Origin: Mycolicibacterium rufum
GTDB lineage: Bacteria > Actinomycetota > Actinomycetes > Mycobacteriales > Mycobacteriaceae
Direction: 5' to 3'
Assembly (NCBI RefSeq): GCF_022374875.2
Contig: NZ_CP092427.2
Coordinates: 3,968,001 to 4,032,000, forward strand
DNA: 64,000 nucleotides
Part shown: positions 55,510 to 64,000 of the stretch, in pieces
Position numbering within the stretch: position 1 is the first letter of the stretch
Layout of the letters: each line of letters begins with the position of its first letter
Notes under the pieces: model-generated
The model's database searches: none
Told to the model about the DNA's origin: nothing
Seen by the model: only the letters and a program-made list of their open reading frames with translations
Program-made: the position numbers and the translations under genes

Positions 55510-56991
55510 TCACCTCAACCGGGCGCGTAACTCCCGCTTGAGCACCTTGCCGTAGCTGTTCTTCGGCAACTCGTCGAGATAGACGTACCGCTTGGGGCGT
55601 TTGAAGCGCGCGATCCGCTCGAGCAGGTGGGCGTCGAGTTCGCCGGGAGACGCCCGCCCGACGACGAACGCCACCACCGTCTCGCCCCACTCCGGATCCG
55701 GCGCGCCGACCACACCGGCCTCGACGACGTCCGGATGCTCGAGAAGCACCTCTTCCACCTCGCGGGGATAGATGTTGCTGCCCCCGCTGATCACCACGTC
55801 CTTCGACCGGTCGCGCAGGGTCAGGTAGCCGGTGTCGTCGAACGAGCCCAGATCGCCGGTGTGCAGCCAGCCGTCGCGCAGCGTCGCCGCGGTCGCCTCC
55901 GGGTTGTTCCAGTAGCCCGCCATCACGACGTCCCCGCGGCAGACGATCTCGCCCACCTCGCCGACCGGGGCCGGTCGCCCGTCGGCCCCGACCACGGCGA
56001 CGTCGACGCCCGACCGTGCGTACCCGACCGACCCCAGCACAGCGTCCGCGGCCCATCCGTCGGTGGCGAGGTGGTCGGCCCGGCGCAGGCCGGTGATCGT
56101 CATCGGTGCTTCGCCCTGCCCGTAGAGCTGGACGAAGACGGGGCCGAACGCCGCCAGCGCCGCCTTCAGGCCGTCCACGTACATCGGCCCCCCGCCGTAC
56201 ACGATCGTGTGCAGGTTGGCCGGCCGGTCCCGCCCGGTCCGCACCAGCCGGGCCACCATCGTGGGCGCCAGGAAGGCACTGCACCCGGGATGGATGGCGC
56301 ACAGGTCGAGGAACTCCGTCGGGTCGAACGCCCCGGAGGCCGGCACCACCTGCCGCGCCCCGCGGGCGACGTAGGGCGGGACGTACAGACCCGAACCGTG
56401 CGACATTGGCGCCCCGTGCACGAGGGTTAAATGGCTGTCGGGGGAGTCGAAGTCGGCCAGGTGCGCCACCGTCATGGCCATCAGGTTGCGGTGCGAGAGC
56501 ATCGCACCCTTGGACCGTCCGGTGGTGCCGCTGGTGTAGAACAGCCACGCCAGCGCGGCGGGATCGGTGTTGCGGGGCGCGGTGGCCGCCGGCGCGGTGA
56601 GGCGCGACCGGTACTGCGGCCCGTCGAGGATCTCGATCGGCACCGTGGTCACCGGGGCGAGGTCGGCGCCGATCGACGGCGACGCGAACACCAGGGAGGC
56701 GCCGGCGTCGGCGAGGATCTGCCCCGTCTCCCGGGGATGCAGCTTCGCGTTGACCGGCACCAGCACGGCCTCGGCGGCCCAGATCGCGAACATCACCTCG
56801 ACGATCTCCGGGCGGTTCTCGCTGGCGACAGCGATCCGCGCGCCCGGGCCGAGCCCGCGCAGCGACGCCGCGATCCGCAGCGCACGCTCACGCAGCTGCG
56901 CCCAGGTGTGCACCAGCTTCTCGCCGCGATAGACGGCGCCGCGGTCGGCGTGCCGCGCGGCCGTCTGGTCGAGCAGCGCGAACAGGTTCAC
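55510..56991 (-). CDS. Acyl-CoA ligase (FadD-like) A
   Basis: 493 residues, ANL superfamily. P-loop WLFYTSGTTGRSKGAMLSHRN, APMSHGSGLYVPPYV, YGGGPMYV, QLYGQGEAPMTITGL (A5 with Gly-Glu-Ala instead of Thr-Glu), DGWLHTGDLGSFDDTGYLTLRDRSKDVVISGGSNIYPREVEEVL, PKNSYGKVLKREL (A10 Lys). Probably activates a cyclic or branched carboxylic acid intermediate. GTG start overlaps the SDR stop (GTGA). Last gene of the minus-strand operon. Confidence 0.9.
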   Translation of the reverse strand: MNLFALLDQTAARHADRGAVYRGEKLVHTWAQLRERALRIAASLRGLGPGARIAVASENRPEIVEVMFAIWAAEAVLVPVNAKLHPRETGQILADAGASLVFASPSIGADLAPVTTVPIEILDGPQYRSRLTAPAATAPRNTDPAALAWLFYTSGTTGRSKGAMLSHRNLMAMTVAHLADFDSPDSHLTLVHGAPMSHGSGLYVPPYVARGARQVVPASGAFDPTEFLDLCAIHPGCSAFLAPTMVARLVRTGRDRPANLHTIVYGGGPMYVDGLKAALAAFGPVFVQLYGQGEAPMTITGLRRADHLATDGWAADAVLGSVGYARSGVDVAVVGADGRPAPVGEVGEIVCRGDVVMAGYWNNPEATAATLRDGWLHTGDLGSFDDTGYLTLRDRSKDVVISGGSNIYPREVEEVLLEHPDVVEAGVVGAPDPEWGETVVAFVVGRASPGELDAHLLERIARFKRPKRYVYLDELPKNSYGKVLKRELRARLR

Positions 56992-57758
56992 GGGGCGGTC
57001 CAGCGGGACTCCAGAGCGAAGTCGGACAGATACTTCGTCGAGCTCCAGCCGCCGTCGACGACGATCGTCTGCCCGTTGATGAAACTGCCGCCGTCCGAGC
57101 ACAGGAACGCCACGGTGGCCGCGACGTCGTCGACACGTCCGAGCCGCTGGTGCGGCGTCATCTCGGTGTTGATCTTGCGGAACCGCTCGTCGTCGAGCCG
57201 CGCGGCGACCATGGGCGTCAGCGTGACGCCGGGCGCGACTGCGTTGCAGCGGATGCCCTGCGCGCCGTACTGGCATGCGATGTGGGTGGTCAGAGCCGTC
57301 AACCCGCCCTTGGCGGCCGAGTAGGCGCCGCCGCGCAAACCGCCCACCACGGCGAACGTGGAGGTGACATTGATGATCGCCGAGCCGGGCCCCATGTGCG
57401 TGATCGCGTCGCGGGCGAGCCGGAACGGCGCCCGCAGCATGAGGGCCAGGAAGCGGTCCAGCGTGTCGTCGTCGGTCTCGTGCAACGGTTTCGGGCTGCC
57501 GATCCCGGCGTTGTTGATCAGGTAGTCGATGCGGCCCCACCGCTGCAGGGCGGCCGTGACGATCCGTTGCGGTGCGTCGTCCTCGGTCAGGTCAACGGCG
57601 ACCGTCGCCAGGCGATCGCTGCCCACCGCCTCCTCGAGTGCGGCGAGCCGATCGGTGTCCCGTCCGGTGCCGAGCACCGCCATGCCCTGCGCGGCCAACG
57701 TTGTCGCACAGGCGAACCCGATGCCACTGCTGGCGCCGGTCACGATCGCGACCTGCAT
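56988..57758 (-). CDS. SDR oxidoreductase (FabG-like)
   Basis: 256 residues, classical SDR: NAD(P) motif VTGASSGIGFACATTL, NNAG in YLINNAGIGSP, Ser in INVTSTFAVVGG, Y-x3-K in GGAYSAAKGGLTAL, and SSTKYLSDFALESRW after INGQTIVVDGGW. Probably oxidises or reduces a hydroxy intermediate in the same catabolic route. SD GGAGG upstream; 1 base after the ligase stop. Confidence 0.93.
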   Translation of the reverse strand: MQVAIVTGASSGIGFACATTLAAQGMAVLGTGRDTDRLAALEEAVGSDRLATVAVDLTEDDAPQRIVTAALQRWGRIDYLINNAGIGSPKPLHETDDDTLDRFLALMLRAPFRLARDAITHMGPGSAIINVTSTFAVVGGLRGGAYSAAKGGLTALTTHIACQYGAQGIRCNAVAPGVTLTPMVAARLDDERFRKINTEMTPHQRLGRVDDVAATVAFLCSDGGSFINGQTIVVDGGWSSTKYLSDFALESRWTAP

Positions 57759-57759
57759 G

Positions 57760-59262
57760 TCACGCCTCCTCGGTCAGGTCGGTCCGGATGCGGTGCTTGA
57801 GCACCTTGCCCGCGTCGTTGCGCGGCAGCGCCTCGACGAGCACCACCTGCTCGGGAACCTTGAACTTCGCCACGCCGCGGCCGCTCAGGAACTCCGCGAG
57901 CGTGTCGACGTCGGGGCGGGCGTCGCCGGTGGGCACGATCACCGCGCATGCACGCTCACCGGTTCGGTCGTCGGGGACGCCCACGATCGCGATCTCCGCG
58001 ATCAGCGGATGGGTGACGAGCAGATCCTCGATCTCCTTGGGCGCGATGTTCTCCCCGTTGCGGATGATGAGGTCCTTGCGGCGTCCCGTCACCAGCAGAT
58101 GCCCGTCGTCGGTCCAGCGGCCCAGATCGCCGGTGCGGAAATACCCCGCGTCGTCGAAGGATTCGTCGTTGTCTTCGGGGTGCAGGTAACCGGTGAACAT
58201 CTGCGGGCCGCGCGCACGGATCTCCCCGTCGACGAGCACGACGTCGGCGATACCGGGACGACCGTCGGTGTCGGCGGCGCGATCGACGTCGTCCAGAGAG
58301 CCGACGGTGGTCACGGGCACCTCGGTCGACCCGTAGACCCGGCTGACCGCCGCCTTCTCGAAATAATCGGCGGCGCGGCGGATCAGGGACGGCGGCACCG
58401 AGGCGCCGCCGCAGATGAACACCTCGAGGTCGGGCAGTCGGGTGCCCGCGCGCTGCGCCGCGGTGAGGATCCCGTCGAGGAACGGTGTGGCGCCCGCGAT
58501 GTGCGTGCACCGGTGCTCGACCATCAGCGACACCGCGGCCTCGGGGTCCCAGCGCTCCATCAGGACCGCCTGGGTGCCCAGCAGCAACGGGCATTCGAAG
58601 GCGTAGATCGAGCCGCCGATGTGCGCAACAGGGGACGGCACCACAAAGGTGTCGCCGGGCTCGATGCGCCAGTGACTGCCCAGCTGGGTGATCAAGGCGT
58701 GCAGCGAGTCATGGCCGTGCAGAACACCTTTGGGACGGCCGGTGGTGCCGGAGGTGTAGAGGATCATCCGCGTGGCACCGGGTTCCGACGGCGGCAGAGC
58801 GGCGCCGGCGGGCTCGTCGAGCAGGTCGGCCAGTGCGGTGTGGTGGCCCGGTCCGCCGCGGACCACCACCACCTCCGGCGGGGCGGCGAGCCGCGCGGTC
58901 ACCCGGTCGAGCATCGCGGCGTAGTCGTGGCCCGCGAAACGGTGCGGGATGAACACCGCACGGCTGCCGGCGTCGGCCAGCAGAAACGACAACTCGTGGT
59001 CACGCAGCGACGGCAGAATCGGATTGACCACCATGCCCCCCAGCGTGGCGCCGAGGTAGATCACCGCGGCCTCCCACCAGTTCGGCACCATGAACGACAC
59101 CACGCTGCCGACGGGCATCCGGCGAACGAGCGCGTGCGCGAGGGCACTCGCCTGCTCGAGCAACGCCGCGCACTGCAGCGTGCGCTCGCCGTCGCGGATC
59201 AGGATGCGGTCCGGGGTGGCGTGTGCCGCCGTGCGCAGGCAGTCGGCCAGGGTCGGGTTCAC
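57760..59262 (-). CDS. Acyl-CoA ligase (cyclohexanecarboxylate/FadD3-like) B
   Basis: 500 residues. P-loop MILYTSGTTGRPKGVLHGHDS, SPVAHIGGSIYAFECPLLLG, ICGGASVPPSLIRRAADYF, VYGSTEVPVTT, GYFRTGDLGRWTDDGHLLVTGRRKDLIIRNGENIAPKEIEDLL, PRNDAGKVLKHRIR. Resembles cyclohexanecarboxylate-CoA or FadD3-like ligases. GTG start overlaps the GntR gene stop (GTGA). Activation of a cyclic acid would fit the nearby Rieske/BVMO genes. Confidence 0.9.
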   Translation of the reverse strand: MNPTLADCLRTAAHATPDRILIRDGERTLQCAALLEQASALAHALVRRMPVGSVVSFMVPNWWEAAVIYLGATLGGMVVNPILPSLRDHELSFLLADAGSRAVFIPHRFAGHDYAAMLDRVTARLAAPPEVVVVRGGPGHHTALADLLDEPAGAALPPSEPGATRMILYTSGTTGRPKGVLHGHDSLHALITQLGSHWRIEPGDTFVVPSPVAHIGGSIYAFECPLLLGTQAVLMERWDPEAAVSLMVEHRCTHIAGATPFLDGILTAAQRAGTRLPDLEVFICGGASVPPSLIRRAADYFEKAAVSRVYGSTEVPVTTVGSLDDVDRAADTDGRPGIADVVLVDGEIRARGPQMFTGYLHPEDNDESFDDAGYFRTGDLGRWTDDGHLLVTGRRKDLIIRNGENIAPKEIEDLLVTHPLIAEIAIVGVPDDRTGERACAVIVPTGDARPDVDTLAEFLSGRGVAKFKVPEQVVLVEALPRNDAGKVLKHRIRTDLTEEA

Positions 59263-60002
59263 GGGGTGTCCCGCACCCTGCGCATGGTCATGGAGTGCCG
59301 GAACCGGGACGACGGGTGCGTGTTGACGGTGACCTGGGCGATCTCGCCGTCGGAGGTGGTGTAGATGCGTTGCATCTGCAGCGCGGCCGATCCGGCCTCG
59401 GCCGCCAGTGCGCCGGCCAGCTCCGCGGGCATCACGATGGCCGAGATGTGCTGGTGCACCTCGACCACGCTGACGCCGAACAGGTCCTCGATCAACGGGA
59501 AGATCGGGCCGGTGTGGTGCTGCAGAAGCCGCCCCACCGCGGCGAAGCCGCGGTTGATGAAGTACTCGGTGCGGCAGATCGGCGCGCTGTGGTCGTCGAC
59601 GCGCCGATACCCGGTCACGACAAGCCATTCCGTGCCGGCGGTCAGTCCACTGCGGGCGGCCGGCTCGGCGTCGAGCGTGAGCATGGCGTTGGTCTCGATC
59701 ACGAACCGGGCGCCCTGGGCGAAGGCCAGCAGGTCGTCGATCGACATCACGTCCTGGACGTAGGAGCTGGTGCCCGGCCGCGGCACCACGAGGGTGCCCG
59801 CCCGGGGCCGCGACGCCACCAGGTTGTCCTCGCGGAGCCGCCGCAGCGCCTCGCGAATCGTGTAGCGGCTGACTGCGAACCGTTCACACAGTTCGTGCTC
59901 GGTGGGGAGCTGGGAGCCCACCGGGAACACGCCGTCCACGATTTCCTTGCGCAGGGTGCGCGCCACCTGCAGGTAGCGGTGATCACCGGTGGTCGCGGTC
60001 AT
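59259..60002 (-). CDS. GntR-family regulator with UTRA domain (HutC subfamily)
   Basis: 247 residues. N-terminal winged helix LRKEIVDGVFPVGSQLPTEHELCERFAVSRYTIREALRRLREDNLVASRPRAGTLV, then a UTRA ligand domain (EWLVVTGYRRVDDHSAPICRTEYFIN, AVGRLLQHHTGPIFPLIEDLFGVSVVEVHQHISAIVMP). A pathway metabolite is probably the inducer. Its ATG overlaps the stop of the propeller gene; likely binds the palindrome at 61693-61704. Confidence 0.93.
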   Translation of the reverse strand: MTATTGDHRYLQVARTLRKEIVDGVFPVGSQLPTEHELCERFAVSRYTIREALRRLREDNLVASRPRAGTLVVPRPGTSSYVQDVMSIDDLLAFAQGARFVIETNAMLTLDAEPAARSGLTAGTEWLVVTGYRRVDDHSAPICRTEYFINRGFAAVGRLLQHHTGPIFPLIEDLFGVSVVEVHQHISAIVMPAELAGALAAEAGSAALQMQRIYTTSDGEIAQVTVNTHPSSRFRHSMTMRRVRDTP

Positions 60003-61582
60003 GGGCGGCGCACCGCCAGCACGCTGCCGTCGCCGTCGGCGGACAGGTAGAGCGTGCCGTCCGGCGCCGCGGTGATGCCCGCGAACGGCCCCTGCGGCCC
60101 CGAGAACGGCGGCATGCCGCGCAGCGGTTTGGGCTGCACTCCGGGCGGAGGGCCGATGGGCAGATCACCCGCGATCGTCACGCGTGCCCCGGTGTCGAGG
60201 TCGACGTCGACGAGTTCCTTGGCGCCGGCGTCGACGATGTAGAGCCGGCCGTCTCGGACCTCGATGCCCTGCGGGCTCTGCAGTCCGTCGACGACGGTCT
60301 GCGCGCCCGCGCCGGTGAGCCGCACGATCCGGCCCGCGCCGGACTCCGCGACCAGCGGCGCACCGTCGCGGTCGACCGCGACGCCGACCGGCTCGCGCAG
60401 ACCGGTCGCGAGCGTGTCGACGGTGTCGCCGTGCAGGCGGTGCACGCGGCCGGTCCCGAGTTCGGCGAACACGACCCCGCCCTCGGTGTCGACGGCGACG
60501 CCGTAGAGTTGATCGAAACCAGTTGCCAGATAGTCGGTTTCGCCGGTGCCCGGCCGGTACCGGGCGACCTGACCGCCTGAAGTCGTGACGACGAACTCAT
60601 CGGCGCCGACGGCGGTGACCCCGCGGAGGAAGCCGGGATAGCCGGGGGAGAACAGCATGCCCACGGTCTCCAGCGCACCGGACGGCGTCACGGTGTAGAA
60701 GGAGGTGCCGTCGGCGATGTAGAGCCGGCCGTCGGCGACCGTGAGGTCCATCGGCCAGTTCAGCCCGCCGGGCAGCACCGTCGACGTCTCACCGTCTGCG
60801 CGGATCTCGGTGATCTCGCCGGTGAAGTTCGACACGAACAGCCGGCCGTCGACGAACGTGAGGTTGTCCAGGCCCGGATTCAACTGCGCCGCAACGGCAC
60901 TGGTTCCGGTGCGCGGATCGATGCGAAGAACCTGCCCGGTCGCCACCTGGGTGGACACCAGGGTTCCGTCGGCGTCGAACTTCACCGCGTCCGGAACGCC
61001 GAGGCCGGCCGCGACCCGCTGCGGCTCGCCGTGGCCGTCCGGGTCGATCCGCCAGATCTCGTTGGCGGTCATCAGCGGGTAGTAGAGCCATCCGTCCGGG
61101 CCGACCTCCATCGCGTTCGGGGAGGGCAGTCCGTCGACCAGGACCCGCGGTGTGCCGCCGTCGAGGGGGAGCTCCATCAACCTGCCGCCGTCGCGGCACT
61201 CACCGACGAACAGGCGGCCCCGGTGCACGGTGATGCCGTTGGCGCACGGCAGGTCGTCGCGCAGCACCCGGGTCCGCCCCGTGACGTCCCGGGCGCTGAC
61301 CCGGCCGTCCATCACCTCGGTGGCGTACAGGGTGCCGTCGTCACCGAACGCCACGTCGTCGGGCGCGATGATGTCGCCGCCCTTCGCGCTGACGGTGTCC
61401 AGCGCACCCGTCGCGACGTCCAGCGCGCTGATCTGACTGCCGGTGACCTGGGCGATGTAGACCCTGCCGTCGGGCCCGGTCCGCAGGCCGTTCGCGCCGA
61501 AGAGCCGGCTCGGTGCGGTCACACGCTCGACGAGCCATCCGTCCGCGCCGACCAGCGGCTGCGCGGCGTACCGGGCGTTCAT
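59999..61582 (-). CDS. SMP-30/NHL-like beta-propeller protein
   Basis: 527 residues composed of repeating blades (NGLRTGPDGRVYIAQV, DDVAFGDDGTLYATEV, NAMEVGPDGWLYYPLM, GVAVDRDGAPLVAES, QGIEVRDGRLYIVD), probably two propeller modules. No signal peptide from MNARYAAQPLVG. May be a lactonase of the gluconolactonase/SMP-30 group, which would fit ring-lactone opening after a Baeyer-Villiger reaction. Start 61582 chosen at the Met before the first blade. First gene of the minus-strand operon. Confidence 0.8.
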   Translation of the reverse strand: MNARYAAQPLVGADGWLVERVTAPSRLFGANGLRTGPDGRVYIAQVTGSQISALDVATGALDTVSAKGGDIIAPDDVAFGDDGTLYATEVMDGRVSARDVTGRTRVLRDDLPCANGITVHRGRLFVGECRDGGRLMELPLDGGTPRVLVDGLPSPNAMEVGPDGWLYYPLMTANEIWRIDPDGHGEPQRVAAGLGVPDAVKFDADGTLVSTQVATGQVLRIDPRTGTSAVAAQLNPGLDNLTFVDGRLFVSNFTGEITEIRADGETSTVLPGGLNWPMDLTVADGRLYIADGTSFYTVTPSGALETVGMLFSPGYPGFLRGVTAVGADEFVVTTSGGQVARYRPGTGETDYLATGFDQLYGVAVDTEGGVVFAELGTGRVHRLHGDTVDTLATGLREPVGVAVDRDGAPLVAESGAGRIVRLTGAGAQTVVDGLQSPQGIEVRDGRLYIVDAGAKELVDVDLDTGARVTIAGDLPIGPPPGVQPKPLRGMPPFSGPQGPFAGITAAPDGTLYLSADGDGSVLAVRRP

Positions 61583-61607
61583 GCGTCCGCACGTTAGCAA
61601 GCCGAAG

Positions 61608-61619
61608 TAGTCCAGACAA
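61608..61619. promoter_or_regulatory. Secondary operator-like site (2 mismatches)
   Basis: TAGTCCAGACAA differs from the perfect palindrome TTGTCCGGACAA at 61693-61704 in two positions. It lies close upstream of the propeller gene start and could repress the minus-strand operon. Confidence 0.45.
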
Positions 61620-61636
61620 CAGCGTCTTCCGTGCCC

Positions 61637-61665
61637 TTGACGCGGCATATGTGCTGCGGAATAGT
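61637..61665 (+). promoter_or_regulatory. Sigma-A-like promoter of the SDR/Rieske operon
   Basis: TTGACG (61637-61642), 17-base spacer, AATAGT (61660-61665). Drives the plus-strand operon; predicted start near 61672, 21 bases before the operator. Confidence 0.5.
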
Positions 61666-61692
61666 GTTCTCCGATATGCAGAGCATAATTAT

Positions 61693-61704
61693 TTGTCCGG
61701 ACAA
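61693..61704. promoter_or_regulatory. Perfect palindrome TTGTCCGGACAA, probable GntR operator
   Basis: A perfect 12-bp palindrome 9 bases before the GTG of the SDR gene, downstream of the promoter, so a bound regulator would block elongation. A second imperfect dyad TATGC-AGA-GCATA lies at 61675-61687. HutC-type GntR proteins bind short palindromes of this kind; the assignment to the 59259 regulator is inferred. Confidence 0.6.
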
Positions 61705-61713
61705 GAAGCGCTC

Positions 61714-62556
61714 GTGACGGCGCTTCGGCTCGACGGACGCATCGTCATCGTCTCCGGCGCCGGAGGCGGTGGTATCGGCACGACGGTGACCCGGATGGTG
61801 GCCGAGGCGGGCGCCACCGTGGTGGCGGTCAGCCGCTCGACGGACAACCTCGACCGCCACATCGCCCCGATCGCCGACGCCGGGCTGCGGGTCATTCCCG
61901 TCGCGGCCGACGCGTCGACCGACGACGGCGTCGCCGCGGTGCTCGACCACGCGTGCCGCGCCGGTGGCACGCTCTACGGACTGGTCAACGTCGCCGGCGG
62001 AGCCGCGCCCGCGACGTGGATGCCGGTCACCCGCGTCACGCGCTCGGACTGGCGCGCGCTGTTCACCGCCAACCTCGAGACGGCGTTCTTCATGAGCCAG
62101 GCCGTCAGCCGGGAACTGCACACCCGCGGCCTGCCGGGCTCGATCGTCTCGGTGTCGTCGATCAGCGGGATGAACACCGCCCCGTTCCACATCGCGTACG
62201 GCACCGCCAAAGCGGCGGTCACGGCGATGACACGGACGATGGCCGTGGAGCTCGCCGCCGACGGGATCCGGGTCAACGCCGTCGCGCCCGGGGTCACCCG
62301 CACGGCGGCGTCGGCCACCTACGTCGACGACGACCCCGAACGTGATCGCACCGCGATCGCCATGGGACGCCGGGGAACCCCCGAGGAACAGGCCGGCGCG
62401 ATCCTGTTCCTGCTGTCCGACCTGTCGAGCTACATCACCGGCCAGACGCTGCTCGTCGACGGCGGCCTGAACCTGAAGTGGACGCATCTGGGGGCGGACA
62501 ACACCTCGCTGTTCCTCGCCGACCAGTCCTTCCGAGACACCATCAGGAGCATGTGA
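61714..62556 (+). CDS. SDR oxidoreductase
   Basis: 280 residues from GTG. NAD motif VSGAGGGGIGTTVTRM, NVAGG, Ser in VSVSSISGMNTAPF, Y-x3-K in AYGTAKAAVTAMTRTM, C-terminal GQTLLVDGGLNLKW and an extra tail WTHLGADNTSLFLADQSF. Probably oxidises an alcohol of the pathway to a ketone, which a Baeyer-Villiger enzyme could then use. TGATG overlap with the Rieske gene. Confidence 0.92.
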   Translation: MTALRLDGRIVIVSGAGGGGIGTTVTRMVAEAGATVVAVSRSTDNLDRHIAPIADAGLRVIPVAADASTDDGVAAVLDHACRAGGTLYGLVNVAGGAAPATWMPVTRVTRSDWRALFTANLETAFFMSQAVSRELHTRGLPGSIVSVSSISGMNTAPFHIAYGTAKAAVTAMTRTMAVELAADGIRVNAVAPGVTRTAASATYVDDDPERDRTAIAMGRRGTPEEQAGAILFLLSDLSSYITGQTLLVDGGLNLKWTHLGADNTSLFLADQSFRDTIRSM

Positions 62557-63905
62557 TGACCGACGCCGCCGAGGAGCTGTCCGAACCGATGACGATCGGG
62601 GTCGACGCCTACATCTCCGAGGACTACGCCCGCGCCGAACGGGATCGCCTGTGGCGCAGAGTGTGGCTGCAGGTGGGCCGCGTCGAGGAGCTCCCGGAGG
62701 TGGGCAGCTACCTCACCTACGACATCCTCGACGACTCGATCATCGTCGTCCGGACCGGCCCGGCGGAGTTTGCGGCGCACCACAACGTGTGCATGCACCG
62801 CGGCCGGCGTCTGATCGACACCCCCAACGGTGCCAGGAACGCGGTCGGGCGGGCCCGCAAGTCGTTCGTGTGCGGCTTCCACGGCTGGACCTACGGTTTG
62901 GACGGCGCCTGCACCCACATCCGCGAACAGGACGACTGGAAGGGCGCGCTCACACCGCGCAACACCCACCTCGCCCCGGTGCGGGTGGACACCTGGGGCG
63001 GCTGGCTGTTCGTCAGCATGGACCCCGACATCGAACCGCTGGCTGACTACCTCTTCCCGGCCGCGAAGATCCTCGACCCGTTCGGGCTGGAGAACATGCG
63101 CTACAAGTGGCGCAAATGGCTGTACTTCGACTGCAACTGGAAGGTCGCGTTGGAGGCCTTCAACGAGACCTACCACGTGTTCACCACCCATCCGGAGTTC
63201 AACAGGTTCGGCGAATTCAAGGGGTGGGCGAAAGCGCAAGGGCGGCACAGCAACATCGGCTACGACGCCCCCAAGGGCATGGACGAGACCAAGTCCAAGA
63301 TCCGGCTCGGCACCGGGGACCCCCGCATCTCGACCGCGGAGATGCAGGTCTACACCATGGAGGAGACCAACGCGACCACCACGCAGACGCTGGTGAACGC
63401 CGCGAAGCGGCTCGTCGACGAATTGCCCGAGGGCACGCCCGCCGACAAGGTGCTCGAGCACTGGCTCGCCTCGGCCCGCCGGGACGACGAGGCCCGCGGC
63501 GTGATCTGGCCGACCATCCCCGCCGACGTGCTGGGGCAGAGCGGCACGGCGTGGCAGATCTTCCCGAACTTCCAGATCGGCCAGGGCCTGACGAGCGCGC
63601 TGTGCTACAGCGCCCGCCCCGATCCCGGCTACGACCCGAACCGGTGCATCTTCGAGGTCGCCGTGTTCGAGCTGTACCCGGCGGGCCAGGAGCCCGCGAC
63701 GGAATGGGTGTACACGCCTCAGGATTCGCCGAACTGGCTGTCGGTGCTGCCGCAGGACTTCTCGAACATGGCCGCCGTGCAGCAGGGCATGAAGTCCGCC
63801 GGTTTCCCCGGCACGCTTCCGAACCCCTACCGCGAACGCAGCACCGTGAACCTGCACCACCAGCTGGCGAAGTACATGGGCACCGGCGAGCCCCGCGCCC
63901 TGTGA
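62556..63905 (+). CDS. Rieske non-heme iron oxygenase, alpha subunit
   Basis: 449 residues. Rieske cluster CMHRGR...CGFHGWTYG (C-x-H and C-x2-H). Catalytic domain with iron His residues in FNETYHVFTTHPEF (N-x3-H-x4-H type) and a later acidic ligand not certain from sequence alone. Aromatic-ring-hydroxylating/ steroid KshA-like fold. No reductase or ferredoxin gene is visible in the window. ATG 62556, not the frame upstream, gives the usual start. Confidence 0.92.
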   Translation: MTDAAEELSEPMTIGVDAYISEDYARAERDRLWRRVWLQVGRVEELPEVGSYLTYDILDDSIIVVRTGPAEFAAHHNVCMHRGRRLIDTPNGARNAVGRARKSFVCGFHGWTYGLDGACTHIREQDDWKGALTPRNTHLAPVRVDTWGGWLFVSMDPDIEPLADYLFPAAKILDPFGLENMRYKWRKWLYFDCNWKVALEAFNETYHVFTTHPEFNRFGEFKGWAKAQGRHSNIGYDAPKGMDETKSKIRLGTGDPRISTAEMQVYTMEETNATTTQTLVNAAKRLVDELPEGTPADKVLEHWLASARRDDEARGVIWPTIPADVLGQSGTAWQIFPNFQIGQGLTSALCYSARPDPGYDPNRCIFEVAVFELYPAGQEPATEWVYTPQDSPNWLSVLPQDFSNMAAVQQGMKSAGFPGTLPNPYRERSTVNLHHQLAKYMGTGEPRAL

Positions 63906-63916
63906 GGAGGAACCTG

Positions 63917-64000
63917 ATGCCCTGCGGGCCCACCGACACCCCCGACGACATCGACATCGACGCGCTGCGGGACAGGTACGCGAAGGAGCGGGCCAAGCGC
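63917..64000 (+). CDS. Start of a probable Baeyer-Villiger monooxygenase (truncated by window end)
   Basis: 28 residues visible: MPCGPTDTPDDIDIDALRDR followed by a Lys/Glu/Arg-rich stretch. The IDIDALRDRYAKERAKR pattern is typical of the N-terminus of flavin monooxygenases of the cyclohexanone monooxygenase type. AGGAGG lies 6 bases before the ATG. The identity is only a guess from a short segment. Confidence 0.5.
   Translation, partial: MPCGPTDTPDDIDIDALRDRYAKERAKR

Overview
The window is high-GC, gene-dense actinobacterial DNA with many GTG starts and 1-4 bp start/stop overlaps. It very probably comes from an environmental, rapidly growing Mycobacterium (Mycolicibacterium). The left two thirds follow the gene order known from M. 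tuberculosis Rv0881 to Rv0910: SpoU methyltransferase, DUF2537, sepH, serC, AurF-like protein, fprB, glyoxalase-like protein, citA, gltA2, CrtI-like oxidoreductase, DUF2630, prrB/prrA, accD3, echA6, metallo-beta-lactamase-fold protein, beta-lactamase-like lipoprotein, ctpE and the Rv0909/Rv0910 pair. Gene assignments come from protein motifs and this synteny; no database search was run.

1-16.7 kb is mostly core: RNA methylation, division (sepH), serine synthesis (serC with a CRP-like site upstream), redox (fprB), citrate synthases (citA, gltA2), pdxH, and an MFS/MarR pair with an operator-like palindrome on the start codon. 16.7-26.5 kb holds an FKBP prolyl isomerase with an echo of its 3' end, the prrA-prrB two-component system separated by a 32-bp minisatellite of overlapping mini-ORFs, a K+-channel-like protein, and an operon of three ABC exporter half-transporters behind a MerR-type promoter. 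26.6-35.2 kb carries two acyl-CoA ligases, an epoxide hydrolase, small membrane proteins, a possibly frameshifted gene and a YhgE/Pip membrane protein with a degenerate ATPase partner.

35.2-43.3 kb returns to the conserved block (accD3, echA6, Rv0906-like, Rv0907-like, ctpE, Rv0909/0910-like). 43.4-50.6 kb has a nucleotide-sugar-epimerase-like protein, a secreted esterase, a TetR-mmpS-mmpL efflux/lipid export locus, and an ammonium transporter with a GlnR-like box.

50.7-54.8 kb is the most unusual part: a tightly coupled six-gene cassette encoding E1 alpha and beta of a 2-oxoacid dehydrogenase, a free-standing lipoyl domain, an acyl carrier protein, a ketoacyl synthase III and an atypical SDR. 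There is no E2 catalytic domain and no E3. This looks like a small biosynthetic system that loads a decarboxylated acyl unit from thiamine diphosphate through lipoyl onto an ACP for condensation. 55.5-64 kb is a catabolic or specialised-metabolism region. A minus-strand operon (SMP-30-like propeller, GntR/UTRA regulator, two acyl-CoA ligases and an SDR) diverges from a plus-strand operon (SDR, Rieske oxygenase alpha subunit, start of a probable Baeyer-Villiger monooxygenase). A perfect 12-bp palindrome in the divergent promoter is the likely GntR operator.

No tRNA, rRNA, CRISPR array, insertion sequence or integrase was seen, and no gene-free stretch exceeds about 210 bases.
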